8,207 bases of DNA from Acidobacteriota bacterium (GTDB taxonomy: Bacteria > Acidobacteriota > Terriglobia > Terriglobales > Acidobacteriaceae), in the NCBI GenBank assembly GCA_021780095.1, contig JAJXZK010000160.1, positions 1-8,207 of the forward strand, in the 5' to 3' direction. Positions 1 to 7,099 of the stretch are shown one piece after another. The notes beneath the pieces were generated by a model. That model worked only from the letters and a program-made list of their open reading frames with translations. It was not told the DNA's origin and made no database searches. The stretch's first letter is position 1. Each line of letters opens with the position of its first letter. The translations under genes were made by a program, and so were the position numbers.

Positions 1-1
1 C

Positions 2-1078
2 CCCTTCGGACTAGTCTACGGCACCAATATCACGCCGGACCCGAAGACCGGAATTGGCCTCTGGTCACTAAAGGCCTTTACTCGCGCAATGCATGAGGGC
101 GTCGCCCGGAATGGATCGCATCTTTTCGCGGCGTTCCCCTACAACGCCTACACACAACTGAACGATGAAGACGTTCAATCGTTGTATGCGTATCTGATGA
201 CTCGGGCCCCTGTCAGTTTTACTGTGCCAAAGAACACGGTTCCATTCCCACTAAACATCCGCCTCCTCGAGGAAGGCTGGAAGATTCTGTTCTTCAGAAG
301 CGGTCGCTTTCAGCCCAGTCCGGCAAAGGACGCCGAGTGGAATCGCGGGGCGTATCTGGCCGAGGCGCTTAGCGATTGCGGCGGCTGTCATACGCCGCGG
401 AATGCACTCGGAGGAGAAAAGCTTCGAGTCCCCTATACGGGCGCCATCATTGACAACTGGATAGCTCCCCCGCTGACAGCAGCCAATCCATCTCCTGTTC
501 CGTGGACACGGGAGTACATCTATCGTTACCTGCGTACCGGGGTGGACCCGTTTCACGGGGCGATAGCCGCCACGATGACTCCCGTGGTCCGCGGCAGCCT
601 GGCTGAGCCGATCGTTCCAGACAGCGATGTTCGAGCCATTGCGAAGTATTTCAGCGATGCCAACGGTGCGAGTACTGGCGCAGCGGATACGGGGACAATA
701 GTCAGGACAGCGATGGAAACCTCCTCGCTTGGGAGTGGTCAGGGGTATGATCCGGACGCGAATCTCTATGCTGGCGCGTGTATGTCGTGTCACTACAATG
801 CTGGAAAAGCTCCCTTGTCTCCGCGGCCGGAGCTGGCACTGAACAGCGCGCTTACGCTGCCCGAACCCACCAATTTCATTCAATCGGTGCTGCGAGGGAT
901 CGGCAACGCAGAGGGTGCGCCAGGTCTGGTCATGCCTGCCTATGCCGGATCGTTAACCGATGCCGATGTCGCGAGACTCGCGGCTTATCTGCGTCGGACC
1001 CGAACCACGCTGCCGCCTTGGACCAATCTCGAAAAGAAGGTAGCTTCCGCGCGCAGGAAGTTGACGGCATCGCGTTAG
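2..1078 (+). CDS. Multi-heme cytochrome c subunit of a molybdenum dehydrogenase (5' partial)
   Basis: The open frame is intact from base 2, well before the first internal ATG at 89. The upstream residues (PFGLVYGTNITPDPKTGIG, then W) match the conserved block of alcohol/aldehyde-dehydrogenase-type cytochrome c subunits, so the true start lies outside the window. Two heme c sites are visible: CGGCH at 377-391 and CMSCH at 779-793. The part before NITPD normally carries a first CxxCH, so a tri-heme protein is expected (inferred, not seen). A candidate distal Met ligand lies in the MPAYAGSLTDADVARLAAYL stretch near the C-terminus. The protein should act in the periplasm, taking electrons from the Fe-S/Mo subunits encoded just downstream and passing them to the respiratory chain. 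No C-terminal membrane anchor is evident. The next gene starts 28 bases after the stop, consistent with one operon. Confidence 0.9.
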   Translation, partial: PFGLVYGTNITPDPKTGIGLWSLKAFTRAMHEGVARNGSHLFAAFPYNAYTQLNDEDVQSLYAYLMTRAPVSFTVPKNTVPFPLNIRLLEEGWKILFFRSGRFQPSPAKDAEWNRGAYLAEALSDCGGCHTPRNALGGEKLRVPYTGAIIDNWIAPPLTAANPSPVPWTREYIYRYLRTGVDPFHGAIAATMTPVVRGSLAEPIVPDSDVRAIAKYFSDANGASTGAADTGTIVRTAMETSSLGSGQGYDPDANLYAGACMSCHYNAGKAPLSPRPELALNSALTLPEPTNFIQSVLRGIGNAEGAPGLVMPAYAGSLTDADVARLAAYLRRTRTTLPPWTNLEKKVASARRKLTASR

Positions 1079-1106
1079 CGGAAGACAGAATAGGAGCTTC
1101 GCAAGT

Positions 1107-1580
1107 ATGACCACATTCAATCTCAATGGTCGCGCGGTTTCGGTACATAGCCCGGAGGACGTGCCGTTGCTTTGGGTGATCCGCGAAGAACTTGGTCTTA
1201 CCGGAACCAAGTTCGGCTGCGGCATCGGTTTTTGTGGCGCATGCACAGTGCATGTGGAAGGGCGAGCCACCCGTTCATGTATCACATCGGTCGGCTCCGT
1301 TGCCGGTGCCGAGGTGACGACGATCGAGGGGCTTGATCCCCAAGGCAAACATCCACTACAGACTGCCTGGGTCGAGTTGCAGGTGCCGCAGTGCGGCTAT
1401 TGCCAGGCGGGACAGATCATGCAGGCGGCCACGCTGCTGAAGGACTATCCAAATCCGACGGACCAGGACATTAACGCGGTGATGGCCGGGAGTCTTTGCC
1501 GATGCATGACCTACATCCGGATTCGCAAGGCGATCAAACTGGCAGCATCGAGAATGGGAGAAGGAGCCTCTCGTGAGTAG
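1107..1580 (+). CDS. [2Fe-2S] subunit, xanthine-dehydrogenase family (isoquinoline 1-oxidoreductase alpha-like)
   Basis: This 157-aa protein has the usual length and two-domain layout of small Fe-S subunits of molybdenum hydroxylases. The N-terminal plant-type ferredoxin domain carries one cluster at C38, C43, C46 and C58 (C-G-I-G-F-C-G-A-C, then C). The C-terminal helical domain carries the second at C96, C99, C131 and C133 (CGYCQAGQ and LCRCMTY). It relays electrons from the Mo cofactor to the cytochrome encoded upstream. The ATG at 1107 is preceded by TAGGAG at 1091-1096. The 3' end overlaps the start of the large-subunit gene by 8 bases, suggesting translational coupling. The last motif is usually NxCRCGTY; here it is SLCRCMTY, a mild deviation that keeps all cluster cysteines. 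There is no signal peptide, so export is presumably by hitchhiking with the Tat-targeted large subunit (inference from this enzyme family). Confidence 0.93.
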   Translation: MTTFNLNGRAVSVHSPEDVPLLWVIREELGLTGTKFGCGIGFCGACTVHVEGRATRSCITSVGSVAGAEVTTIEGLDPQGKHPLQTAWVELQVPQCGYCQAGQIMQAATLLKDYPNPTDQDINAVMAGSLCRCMTYIRIRKAIKLAASRMGEGASRE

Positions 1581-3882
1581 CTCACCCACACGCGGCAGCA
1601 ACGAGACGAACCTGCCGTCGCGCCGCAGCTTTCTAATTGCCATGGGGGCAGCCGGCGTCATGCTCGGGTACACCCGGTCCAGTTTGGGTGCTATGGGATC
1701 CTTTGCTCTCGGTGCCAAACAAACGAGCAGAGCAGACGAATTGTTTGAACCGACCATCTGGTATGGCATCAGCCCCAGCGGGATCGTGACCGTCAATATC
1801 ATTCGTGCCGAGATGGGCCAGCACATCGGCACTGCATTGGCTCGCATCCTGGCGGACGAGTTAGAGGCGGACTGGGAGAAGATCCGTATCGTTACCGTCG
1901 ACTCAGACCCAAAATGGGGCGTGATGGTGACGGGCGGCAGTTGGTCCGTATGGCAGACGTTCCCAGTGTTCAGCCGGGCGGGCGCTGCTGGCCGCGTCGC
2001 TCTGATTGAAGAAGGAGCCAAACTGCTTGGGACCAGCTCGCACAGTTGTACGGCGCACCTGGGCGCGGTGCATGCAAATGGGAGATCAATCTCCTATGGC
2101 GAAATCGTGGCGCGCGGTGATTTGCGACGGACCTATACGCCCGAGCAACTGAAAGCAATCCCAATCAAAGCGCCGCAAGATCGGCGACTGATCGGGCGAG
2201 ATACTGCGGCGCTCGATATCCCATCAAAAGTGGACGGCAAAGGACTCTATGGCATTGATGCCGCCGTCGAGGGAATGATTTATGCACGCCCCAAAATTCC
2301 GCCCACCCGGTACGACTCCAAAGTCATCTCGATCGACGATTCAGCAGCAAAGGATTCGCCGGGATATATTCGGAGCCTCGTGTTGGACGACCCATCGGGG
2401 ACGGTGCCTGGCTGGGTCATGGTGTTTGCCCACAGCTTCCCTGCAGCGATTCGTGCCGCGGATCTGGTAAAGGTCAAGTGGAGTTCGGGTGAGGCCGCGC
2501 ATGTCTCCGAGAGCGACTTGCAGCAACGCGCGGCAGAACTCATCGCAGACCCGAAGGGCGGCTCACTGGTGGTCAATGACCCCGGGGTCGATGCGGCTCT
2601 CGCTTCAGCGAAACAAAAGATCGAGCGCACCTATACAGTAAGCACCGTCATGCATTTCGCGCTGGAGCCGGTCAACGCATTGGCCTTTGAGGAGAATGGA
2701 ATCTTTGAAATCCATACCGGGAATCAATGGCAAACACTGATCCTGCCGGTGCTGGCGAAAGCCCTGGGACGCGACCAGGACAAGATTGTAATGCGAAGCT
2801 ATTTACTTGGCGGCGGCTTCGGTCGTCGCCTGGATGGCGATTACGCGGTGCCCGCCGCGCTTGCCGCCAAAGCGGTCGGCAAGCCGGTCAAGATGATCTG
2901 CACGCGAGAGGACGACATGCGGTTCGACTGCCCGCGATCTCCTGCTGTGCAGGTTCTTCGGATGGGTTTCGCAGATGGAGGCAAGGTGATTGCAATGGAT
3001 CACCAGGCGGCGGCGGGCTGGCCTACCGCGACCATGGCTCCGTCGTTCATGCCAAAGGACGACCACGGCGCTCCGTTCGATCCGTTCGCCTCCCATGGTG
3101 CTGATCATTGGTACACAGTGGGAGCTCAACGAGTCCGCGCGATAGAGAACGATCTCGCTCAGCGGACATTCCGCCCAGGCTGGCTCCGCTCCGTGGGCGG
3201 AGGATGGATCTACTTTGCCCTGGAGAGCTTCATGGATGAAGCGGCTCACGCAATCGGTGTCGATCCGGTTGCGTTCCGGTTGCGTCTGCTTGATGGAGCC
3301 GGTCGCAATGCTGGATCGGCGCCGAACTCCGTTGGAGGAGCGAAACGGCAAGCAGCCGTTGTCGCTCGTGTCGCCCAAAAGGCGAACTGGGGCTGCAAAA
3401 TGCCAACCAATGTAGGACTTGGCATCGCTTCCAGCTTTGGCCAGGAACGCGATATGCCAACCTGGTGCGCCTGCGTTGCTCGCGTGCGCGTCGACCCCGA
3501 CAGCGGCCAGGTCACCGTAGAGAAACTGACGGTCGTCGTGGACGCCGGCACGATTATTCAGCCCGACGGGGCGGCTGCTCAGGTAGAAGGCTCGGCGCTT
3601 TGGGGGTTGAGCATGGCCCTGTACGAAGGATCGGAATTCGTGAAGGGCCAGCCGAAGGATATAAATCTGGACACGTACACCTTGCTCCGCATGGGCAATG
3701 TACCCGATGTGGAGATCGAGTTCATGCCAAGTACGGAAGCGCCCGTGGGACTGGGCGAGCCGGCCACAGCAGTGATTGCGCCAGCGATTGCAAACGCGAT
3801 CTTTGCGGCTTCAGGCGCGCGCCTTCGTCATCTGCCGATTCGGCCCGAGGACGTCCGGCAAGCGCTCGCTCATCGCGCTTGA
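1573..3882 (+). CDS. Molybdopterin-binding large subunit, isoquinoline 1-oxidoreductase/aldehyde dehydrogenase type, Tat-exported
   Basis: This 769-aa protein has the typical length of IorB-like catalytic subunits. The start is GTG at 1573, behind AAGGAG at 1561-1566 and overlapping the previous stop. Residues 16-21 (SRRSFL) followed by a short hydrophobic stretch form a twin-arginine signal, so the folded cofactor-loaded enzyme should be exported to the periplasm. Visible Mo-enzyme motifs are GGGFGRR at residues 413-419, the RSVGGGWIYFALESFMDE block, VVDAGTIIQPDGAAAQVEG, and a C-terminal GLGEPATAVIAPAIANAIF block. E729 in that last block is at the position of the catalytic Glu of the family. 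The expected reaction is water-dependent hydroxylation or oxidation of an aldehyde or N-heterocycle, with electrons leaving through the Fe-S subunit and the operon's cytochrome. The substrate is not predictable. No XdhC-like maturation gene lies in the window; the next gene converges from the other strand. Confidence 0.92.
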   Translation: MSSSPTRGSNETNLPSRRSFLIAMGAAGVMLGYTRSSLGAMGSFALGAKQTSRADELFEPTIWYGISPSGIVTVNIIRAEMGQHIGTALARILADELEADWEKIRIVTVDSDPKWGVMVTGGSWSVWQTFPVFSRAGAAGRVALIEEGAKLLGTSSHSCTAHLGAVHANGRSISYGEIVARGDLRRTYTPEQLKAIPIKAPQDRRLIGRDTAALDIPSKVDGKGLYGIDAAVEGMIYARPKIPPTRYDSKVISIDDSAAKDSPGYIRSLVLDDPSGTVPGWVMVFAHSFPAAIRAADLVKVKWSSGEAAHVSESDLQQRAAELIADPKGGSLVVNDPGVDAALASAKQKIERTYTVSTVMHFALEPVNALAFEENGIFEIHTGNQWQTLILPVLAKALGRDQDKIVMRSYLLGGGFGRRLDGDYAVPAALAAKAVGKPVKMICTREDDMRFDCPRSPAVQVLRMGFADGGKVIAMDHQAAAGWPTATMAPSFMPKDDHGAPFDPFASHGADHWYTVGAQRVRAIENDLAQRTFRPGWLRSVGGGWIYFALESFMDEAAHAIGVDPVAFRLRLLDGAGRNAGSAPNSVGGAKRQAAVVARVAQKANWGCKMPTNVGLGIASSFGQERDMPTWCACVARVRVDPDSGQVTVEKLTVVVDAGTIIQPDGAAAQVEGSALWGLSMALYEGSEFVKGQPKDINLDTYTLLRMGNVPDVEIEFMPSTEAPVGLGEPATAVIAPAIANAIFAASGARLRHLPIRPEDVRQALAHRA

Positions 3883-3921
3883 ATTGAAGAAGCAGTCGCG
3901 TGACTCTCCGCTTTCCGCCTT

Positions 3922-4533
3922 TCAGTACCCCACAGTGAAGCGCTGGCGATCATGAGCGGGATGCTCCAGTTCATCCACCAGAGCGATGGCGAAATCTTCC
4001 ATCGAGATCCAGCTTCGCCCGCTGGAATCTACCAGTAGCTCGTCTGTTCCCAGGCGGAAATGTGTCGTGCGGTCGCCGGGGACGAATTCCGCCGATGGCG
4101 ATAAAAACGTCCAGTCGATCTTATCTTCCTTCTGGAGCGCGGCGAGGAAATTCACTCCTGCGCGAGCCTCGTCTTTGTAGGCTTCCGGGAAGTCCGGCGC
4201 ATCGATCAATTTTTGCCCCGAAGGAAGCAGAAGGCTTCCAGCTCCGCCCACTACAAGCAGTCGTGGCACGCGGGACAGCCTCACGGCTTCCAGTAATGCC
4301 GTGGGGTCGGAGGTACGGAACCGGGAGGCGCTCACAACGGCATCGCTTCCAGCAAGCAATTGCGAGAGTTGCGAAGGAACGGTCGCGTCCGACTGCGCCA
4401 CCGTGAGGTTGGGCTGCGACTCGACACCAGTTACGTTACGCGCCAGTCCCAGGACTTTGTGACCGCAGCGTAGAAGCTCCTTGGCTACGCGGCTCCCAAC
4501 GTGTCCTGTAATTCCGATCAGTGCTACGTTCAT
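3922..4533 (-). CDS. Small NAD(P)-binding oxidoreductase (NmrA-like / COG2910 NADH-flavin reductase type)
   Basis: The 203-aa product begins with a Rossmann fold: GITGHVG gives the GxxGxxG dinucleotide motif at G7, G10 and G13 after a first hydrophobic strand. The body (VVGGAGSL near the middle, DWTFLSPSAEFVPG, then a C-terminal ISMEDFAIALVDELEHP block) resembles putative NADH-flavin reductases or NAD(P)H-binding proteins of the COG2910 type. These are small atypical SDR proteins of mostly unknown substrate. The ATG at 4531-4533 is chosen over an upstream in-frame ATG at 4629 because AGGAGG lies at 4541-4546, seven bases before it, and because the Rossmann strand begins right at this Met. The gene converges on the Mo large-subunit gene (39-base gap) and diverges from the SnoaL-like gene. 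A degraded homologue lies at 7100-7400. The cellular role is not known. Confidence 0.85.
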   Translation of the reverse strand: MNVALIGITGHVGSRVAKELLRCGHKVLGLARNVTGVESQPNLTVAQSDATVPSQLSQLLAGSDAVVSASRFRTSDPTALLEAVRLSRVPRLLVVGGAGSLLLPSGQKLIDAPDFPEAYKDEARAGVNFLAALQKEDKIDWTFLSPSAEFVPGDRTTHFRLGTDELLVDSSGRSWISMEDFAIALVDELEHPAHDRQRFTVGY

Positions 4534-4540
4534 GGGATAT

Positions 4541-4546
4541 CCTCCT
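4541..4546 (-). promoter_or_regulatory. Shine-Dalgarno AGGAGG deciding the oxidoreductase start
   Basis: On the minus strand a full AGGAGG sits 7 bases before the ATG at 4533. The longer in-frame start at 4629 would place this site inside the coding sequence and add 32 residues unlike the Rossmann family. This supports the shorter protein. Confidence 0.8.
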
Positions 4547-4703
4547 GGCCGGTGAGTATCTCGTCTATTTTGAAGTACCGCTCTCTGGTTGAAGACAGGT
4601 CGTGACCGGAATTGCGCGGCGCGGCCCAACCTACTTAAAGCTGATAATCAGCCTGCCGTAGCGATCAGGCAAGCTGGGCCAGACTGATGCTCTTGCGGGC
4701 CCA

Positions 4704-4709
4704 ATTATA
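4704..4709 (-). promoter_or_regulatory. Candidate -10 box for the small oxidoreductase gene
   Basis: On the minus strand the bases read TATAAT, a perfect -10 consensus pointing toward the gene starting at 4533. No convincing -35 hexamer sits 16-18 bases upstream (only G-rich sequence), so this is a weak call. If real, the transcript would have an untranslated leader of roughly 160 bases containing short inverted repeats. Confidence 0.3.
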
Positions 4710-4940
4710 AGGCTTCAGGTGAGCAAATCCCCCCAACCGACTCGGGCGTGTTGCACAAATCCAGTCCGAGCGCGCGAGAATTCATGCTGGGCAGGTCAAC
4801 CGGCGGCAGACAAGCGGCTCTACGCTAAAAACGAGGCTTCTAACGTGATCCATTGCGAAGTAGGTCCACGGGAAATTGCACCACGCAGTGGAGTATCATC
4901 GGTCCCGAAGTTGCGGAAGCGGGTAGGTGTCACACTCACA

Positions 4941-4964
4941 GACGTTGTGCTAGCATTCAACGTC
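4941..4964. repeat. Inverted repeat, candidate operator upstream of the SnoaL-like gene
   Basis: GACGTTG (4941-4947) and CAACGTC (4958-4964) are perfect reverse complements separated by 10 bases. The spacer itself begins with the 8-base palindrome TGCTAGCA. The element ends 12 bases before a -10-like TACAAT at 4977-4982 and 58 bases before the ATG at 5023. The position fits a dimeric transcription-factor site or a hairpin. A 7-base pair of arms can also arise by chance in a window this size. Confidence 0.35.
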
Positions 4965-5022
4965 GCGACCGCTCCTTACAATGTTTCGATAAACTTCATG
5001 TGCGGCGCAGATAGAGGACTAT

Positions 5023-5466
5023 ATGCCACAGATGAACGGGTTGAGCAATATCGAACTCATGCGGACACTCGATGATGCATGGAATGCGCAGGACTGGGAG
5101 ACGTTTGAAAAACGTCACACCGCCGACACCACTGTGTTTTGGCCTGGCCAGGCTGATCCTACGCGCGGGCGAGCCAATCACAAGGCGGAGTCTGTCGAAT
5201 TCTTCAAAACGTTCCCCGACAATCGTCTGATCAACCATCCCTACAAGGTAGAGATTGCTCAAGGCGAATGGACGTGTACCGTAGCGGATTTCACGGGCAC
5301 GATGCTTGGGCCAATGAAGGGACAAGATCGGAAGATCATTGCGCCCACCAATAAAAAATTTCATATCGAGTTCTGCACCGTCGCACATTGGAAAAACGGC
5401 GAGATCATCGAAGAAAAGCTTTTCTACGATTTAGTCGGATTGCTGAAGCAGGTTGGCGTGATGTAA
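5023..5466 (+). CDS. SnoaL-like / NTF2-fold ester cyclase family protein
   Basis: This 147-aa protein has the size of a single SnoaL-like (NTF2-like alpha+beta cone) domain. Recognisable family blocks are an N-terminal helix with a DAWNAQDWETFEKRHT-like segment, FWPGQADPTRGRANH, FFKTFPDNR, the strand WTCTVADFTGTMLGPM, then NKKFHIEFCTVAHWKNGEI and the C-terminal LFYDLVGLLKQVG. Such proteins are usually annotated as ester cyclases or polyketide-cyclase-like. In free-standing bacterial copies the substrate is generally unknown, and nothing nearby suggests polyketide synthesis. The ATG at 5023 is chosen because AGAGG at 5013-5017 precedes it by 5 bases; the next Met, at 5032, is too far away. The protein has no signal peptide and should be cytoplasmic. 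The gene converges on the porin gene with a 64-base gap, where I see no clear terminator. Confidence 0.88.
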   Translation: MPQMNGLSNIELMRTLDDAWNAQDWETFEKRHTADTTVFWPGQADPTRGRANHKAESVEFFKTFPDNRLINHPYKVEIAQGEWTCTVADFTGTMLGPMKGQDRKIIAPTNKKFHIEFCTVAHWKNGEIIEEKLFYDLVGLLKQVGVM

Positions 5467-5530
5467 GCGCTCGCGCTCCGATAACGACGTCCAACACAGC
5501 TATGCCGCTTAAGTTAGTCTGGTTCGATTA

Positions 5531-6823
5531 TTAGAAGATGATCCGCATTCTCACGCCAAGAAGAGCCGTCGTATAGGCTTTGCTTGCGTAGGTTGGGTGA
5601 ATGGATACTTCCAGATCCGGGCCTAAATCCATGCTTTGCGTAATGCGAAGACGATAAAAAGACTCAAACACGCTTTCATGATGTTTGCCGGCGCTGGGTT
5701 CACTGTAATTGAAGGCCGCGCCGAACATATCTCCATGGCGTCCGAAAGGACGGACCTGAGTCAAGCCAAGTGCTGCCACTTCCTTTATCGATGTGCCGGT
5801 ATGGGTGGCCAAGGCGTACCGGAGAAATGGTGTCCAACCGCTCTCAAATTCATGTTCGGCGGCAAAGCCGCCGCCGTGACCGCTGCCCTGAGTCTGTGTA
5901 TCGTCTCGCCACATGCCGATATGGAAGCCTTGATATCGCTTACCGATTGAGCCGGAGTACCAACCGGTCTCCACCGCTTCCATGTACTTGCGGTCAATCA
6001 ACGTCGACAGGCCCCTCTGCGCCGCGCCTTCCGTATCGACGGCGGCAGCATGGACGTAAACATGGGGCGTTGCCTGAAATTCAACCGCCGCTCCTCCGGC
6101 AAAGATTCCGTTGTAGGGAATCGCCGCATCGCCATCGTTGGCTCCATTTAAGAATTGCGACGTTTCATTGTCGTCGAACATGCTGTACGCGATGAACTGG
6201 TTGGGCAGGATTTTGCCGATGTAAAACGAAAGCCGCCTGCCAAGCATGTCCTGCCGCCAGTAGAGGATGTTCACCGTGATCGGTCGCTGCGCGCCGACGC
6301 CCTGCATGGAGTTCAGCGTGAGTCCTGAACCAAGCTTGTCGCTCAGGTTGAATTGTTGGCTGATTCCGATATTCGTCCCGGAGCGCACGAGCAGGCTGAT
6401 AGAACCTGCGGATCCCCGATGCGCGTACGCGGACCAGGCGCCAGTGAAATCAAGCCGCCCGCTCGTTTGGTTGTGCCGGACAGTATCCGGTGCAATCGTC
6501 GCGTACTGATTCAGAAAAGTGTATGTAGCCCCCAACTTCAAGCGCTCGGCGCGGATTGCTTCGTCTGTCAGCTTGTCGATCGGACGAAAGATCGAGCGGA
6601 ACGGATCAGGCTCAATGAGCGGATTCACTCGTATGTTGGCCAACGTAGCCGTGTCCACGTCGAGTTGTTGTCTCAGCTCATTACTGGTCTCCGGTGGCTT
6701 GGACGGCTGTTTGGCGTGAGCGGATTGGCTCGTCTGCGCCGCAGGATGCGGACTTGCCGAGTTGCTCTGTCCAAACGCAAGCAGACTGGATGCAAGGAAC
6801 AGCCAAATCGAGCAACTTCTCAA
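5531..6823 (-). CDS. Outer-membrane carbohydrate porin, OprB-like
   Basis: The 430-aa product starts at TTG (6821-6823) and opens with a signal peptide: a short basic start, the hydrophobic core IWLFLASSLLAF, then GQ. A low-complexity Ser/Pro/Gln/Lys-rich linker (about residues 20-50) follows. The remaining roughly 370 residues alternate polar and hydrophobic residues as in a beta-barrel and end in Phe (MRIIF), the usual C-terminal outer-membrane signature. The segment FYIGKILPNQFIAYSMF, then DDNETSQFLNGA, resembles the conserved core of OprB carbohydrate-selective porins. The later GWYSGSIGKRYQGFHIGMW and GWTPFLRYALA blocks fit the same family. The expected role is passive uptake of sugars or other small solutes across the outer membrane. 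A TTG start is preferred over an ATG at 7000 because of the Shine-Dalgarno at 6831-6835, and because the longer version would bury the signal peptide behind 59 residues of non-family sequence. Confidence 0.8.
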   Translation of the reverse strand: MRSCSIWLFLASSLLAFGQSNSASPHPAAQTSQSAHAKQPSKPPETSNELRQQLDVDTATLANIRVNPLIEPDPFRSIFRPIDKLTDEAIRAERLKLGATYTFLNQYATIAPDTVRHNQTSGRLDFTGAWSAYAHRGSAGSISLLVRSGTNIGISQQFNLSDKLGSGLTLNSMQGVGAQRPITVNILYWRQDMLGRRLSFYIGKILPNQFIAYSMFDDNETSQFLNGANDGDAAIPYNGIFAGGAAVEFQATPHVYVHAAAVDTEGAAQRGLSTLIDRKYMEAVETGWYSGSIGKRYQGFHIGMWRDDTQTQGSGHGGGFAAEHEFESGWTPFLRYALATHTGTSIKEVAALGLTQVRPFGRHGDMFGAAFNYSEPSAGKHHESVFESFYRLRITQSMDLGPDLEVSIHPTYASKAYTTALLGVRMRIIF

Positions 6824-6830
6824 AAATATG

Positions 6831-6835
6831 CCTCC
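6831..6835 (-). promoter_or_regulatory. Shine-Dalgarno GGAGG deciding the porin TTG start
   Basis: On the minus strand GGAGG lies 7 bases before TTG at 6823. Translation from there begins directly with a well-formed signal peptide. No ATG nearby offers this combination. Confidence 0.7.
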
Positions 6836-6897
6836 GCTAAACCAGCCGATATTCCGCTCCGTATTACTGGCCGCAATCCGATGAAGCGGGTTTAGCG
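6835..6897 (-). repeat. 9-base inverted repeat in the porin leader, abutting its ribosome-binding site
   Basis: CGCTAAACC at 6835-6843 and GGTTTAGCG at 6889-6897 are perfect reverse complements separated by 45 bases. In the porin transcript the 3' arm runs directly into the GGAGG Shine-Dalgarno and shares one base with it. Folding could therefore hinder ribosome access. This is a structural observation only. Confidence 0.4.
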
Positions 6898-6956
6898 CTC
6901 GTCGAAGGCAGGCACGGTCAAGCCAGTAGCAGATGCTCGATATGCCCTCTCCACAA

Positions 6957-6986
6957 ATGCGCCATGGGTCCACCATGGAGGCGCAT
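6957..6986. repeat. Strong imperfect hairpin upstream of the porin gene
   Basis: ATGCGCCATGG (6957-6967) can pair along its full length with 6973-6986, which reads CCATGG-AG-GCGCAT, leaving one 3-base bulge and a 5-base loop (GTCCA). The stem contains CCATGG on both sides. It lies about 135 bases upstream of the porin start and has no T-run after it on either strand, so it is not a typical intrinsic terminator. A protein-binding site or leader structure is possible. Confidence 0.45.
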
Positions 6987-7099
6987 AGCCTCTCCGGCAA
7001 GAAGCGATGCTAGCTGATGAGTTCTCTCACTGTCTACCCCAAGCAGCAGCTTCGCGCTGCGGTAACTTTTCCGCCACAATTATGGACGGTGCTTTATTC

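Larger units (their letters stand above)
4534..5022. other. Divergent intergenic region with several inverted repeats
   Basis: This 489-base stretch separates two divergent genes. A 118-codon open frame (4719-5075) crosses it, but it resembles no family, runs out of frame into the SnoaL-like gene and has no good ribosome-binding site, so I treat the region as non-coding. It contains a minus-strand TATAAT at 4704-4709, and inverted repeats at 4640-4652 (GCTGA-TAA-TCAGC), 4651-4655/4666-4670 (GCCTG/CAGGC) and 4675-4680/4698-4703 (TGGGCC/GGCCCA). A further 7-base inverted repeat at 4941-4964 lies close to the SnoaL-like start. No regulator gene is adjacent. Confidence 0.6.

Noticed and set aside
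251..883. 210-codon minus-strand open frame opposite the cytochrome gene
   Set aside because: It lies wholly opposite a strongly supported cytochrome c coding sequence, is rich in Arg and Cys as antisense shadows are, and shows no family resemblance.
1356..2021. 221-codon minus-strand open frame opposite the Fe-S/Mo genes
   Set aside because: It is antisense to two well-recognised subunits and has no recognisable domain.
2803..3378. 191-codon minus-strand open frame inside the Mo large-subunit gene
   Set aside because: It is a shadow of the catalytic subunit frame, with no motif and no ribosome-binding site of note.
4748..4760. GTGTTGCACAAAT, reminiscent of sequences near some insertion-sequence ends
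   Set aside because: No matching inverted end, target duplication or transposase fragment could be found nearby.
4719..5075. 118-codon plus-strand frame in the divergent intergenic region
   Set aside because: No family resemblance, no good ribosome-binding site, and it overlaps the start of the SnoaL-like gene in another frame.
6824..7000. Longer porin start at an ATG at 7000
   Set aside because: It would add 59 residues before a clear signal peptide; the Shine-Dalgarno at 6831-6835 supports TTG at 6823 instead.
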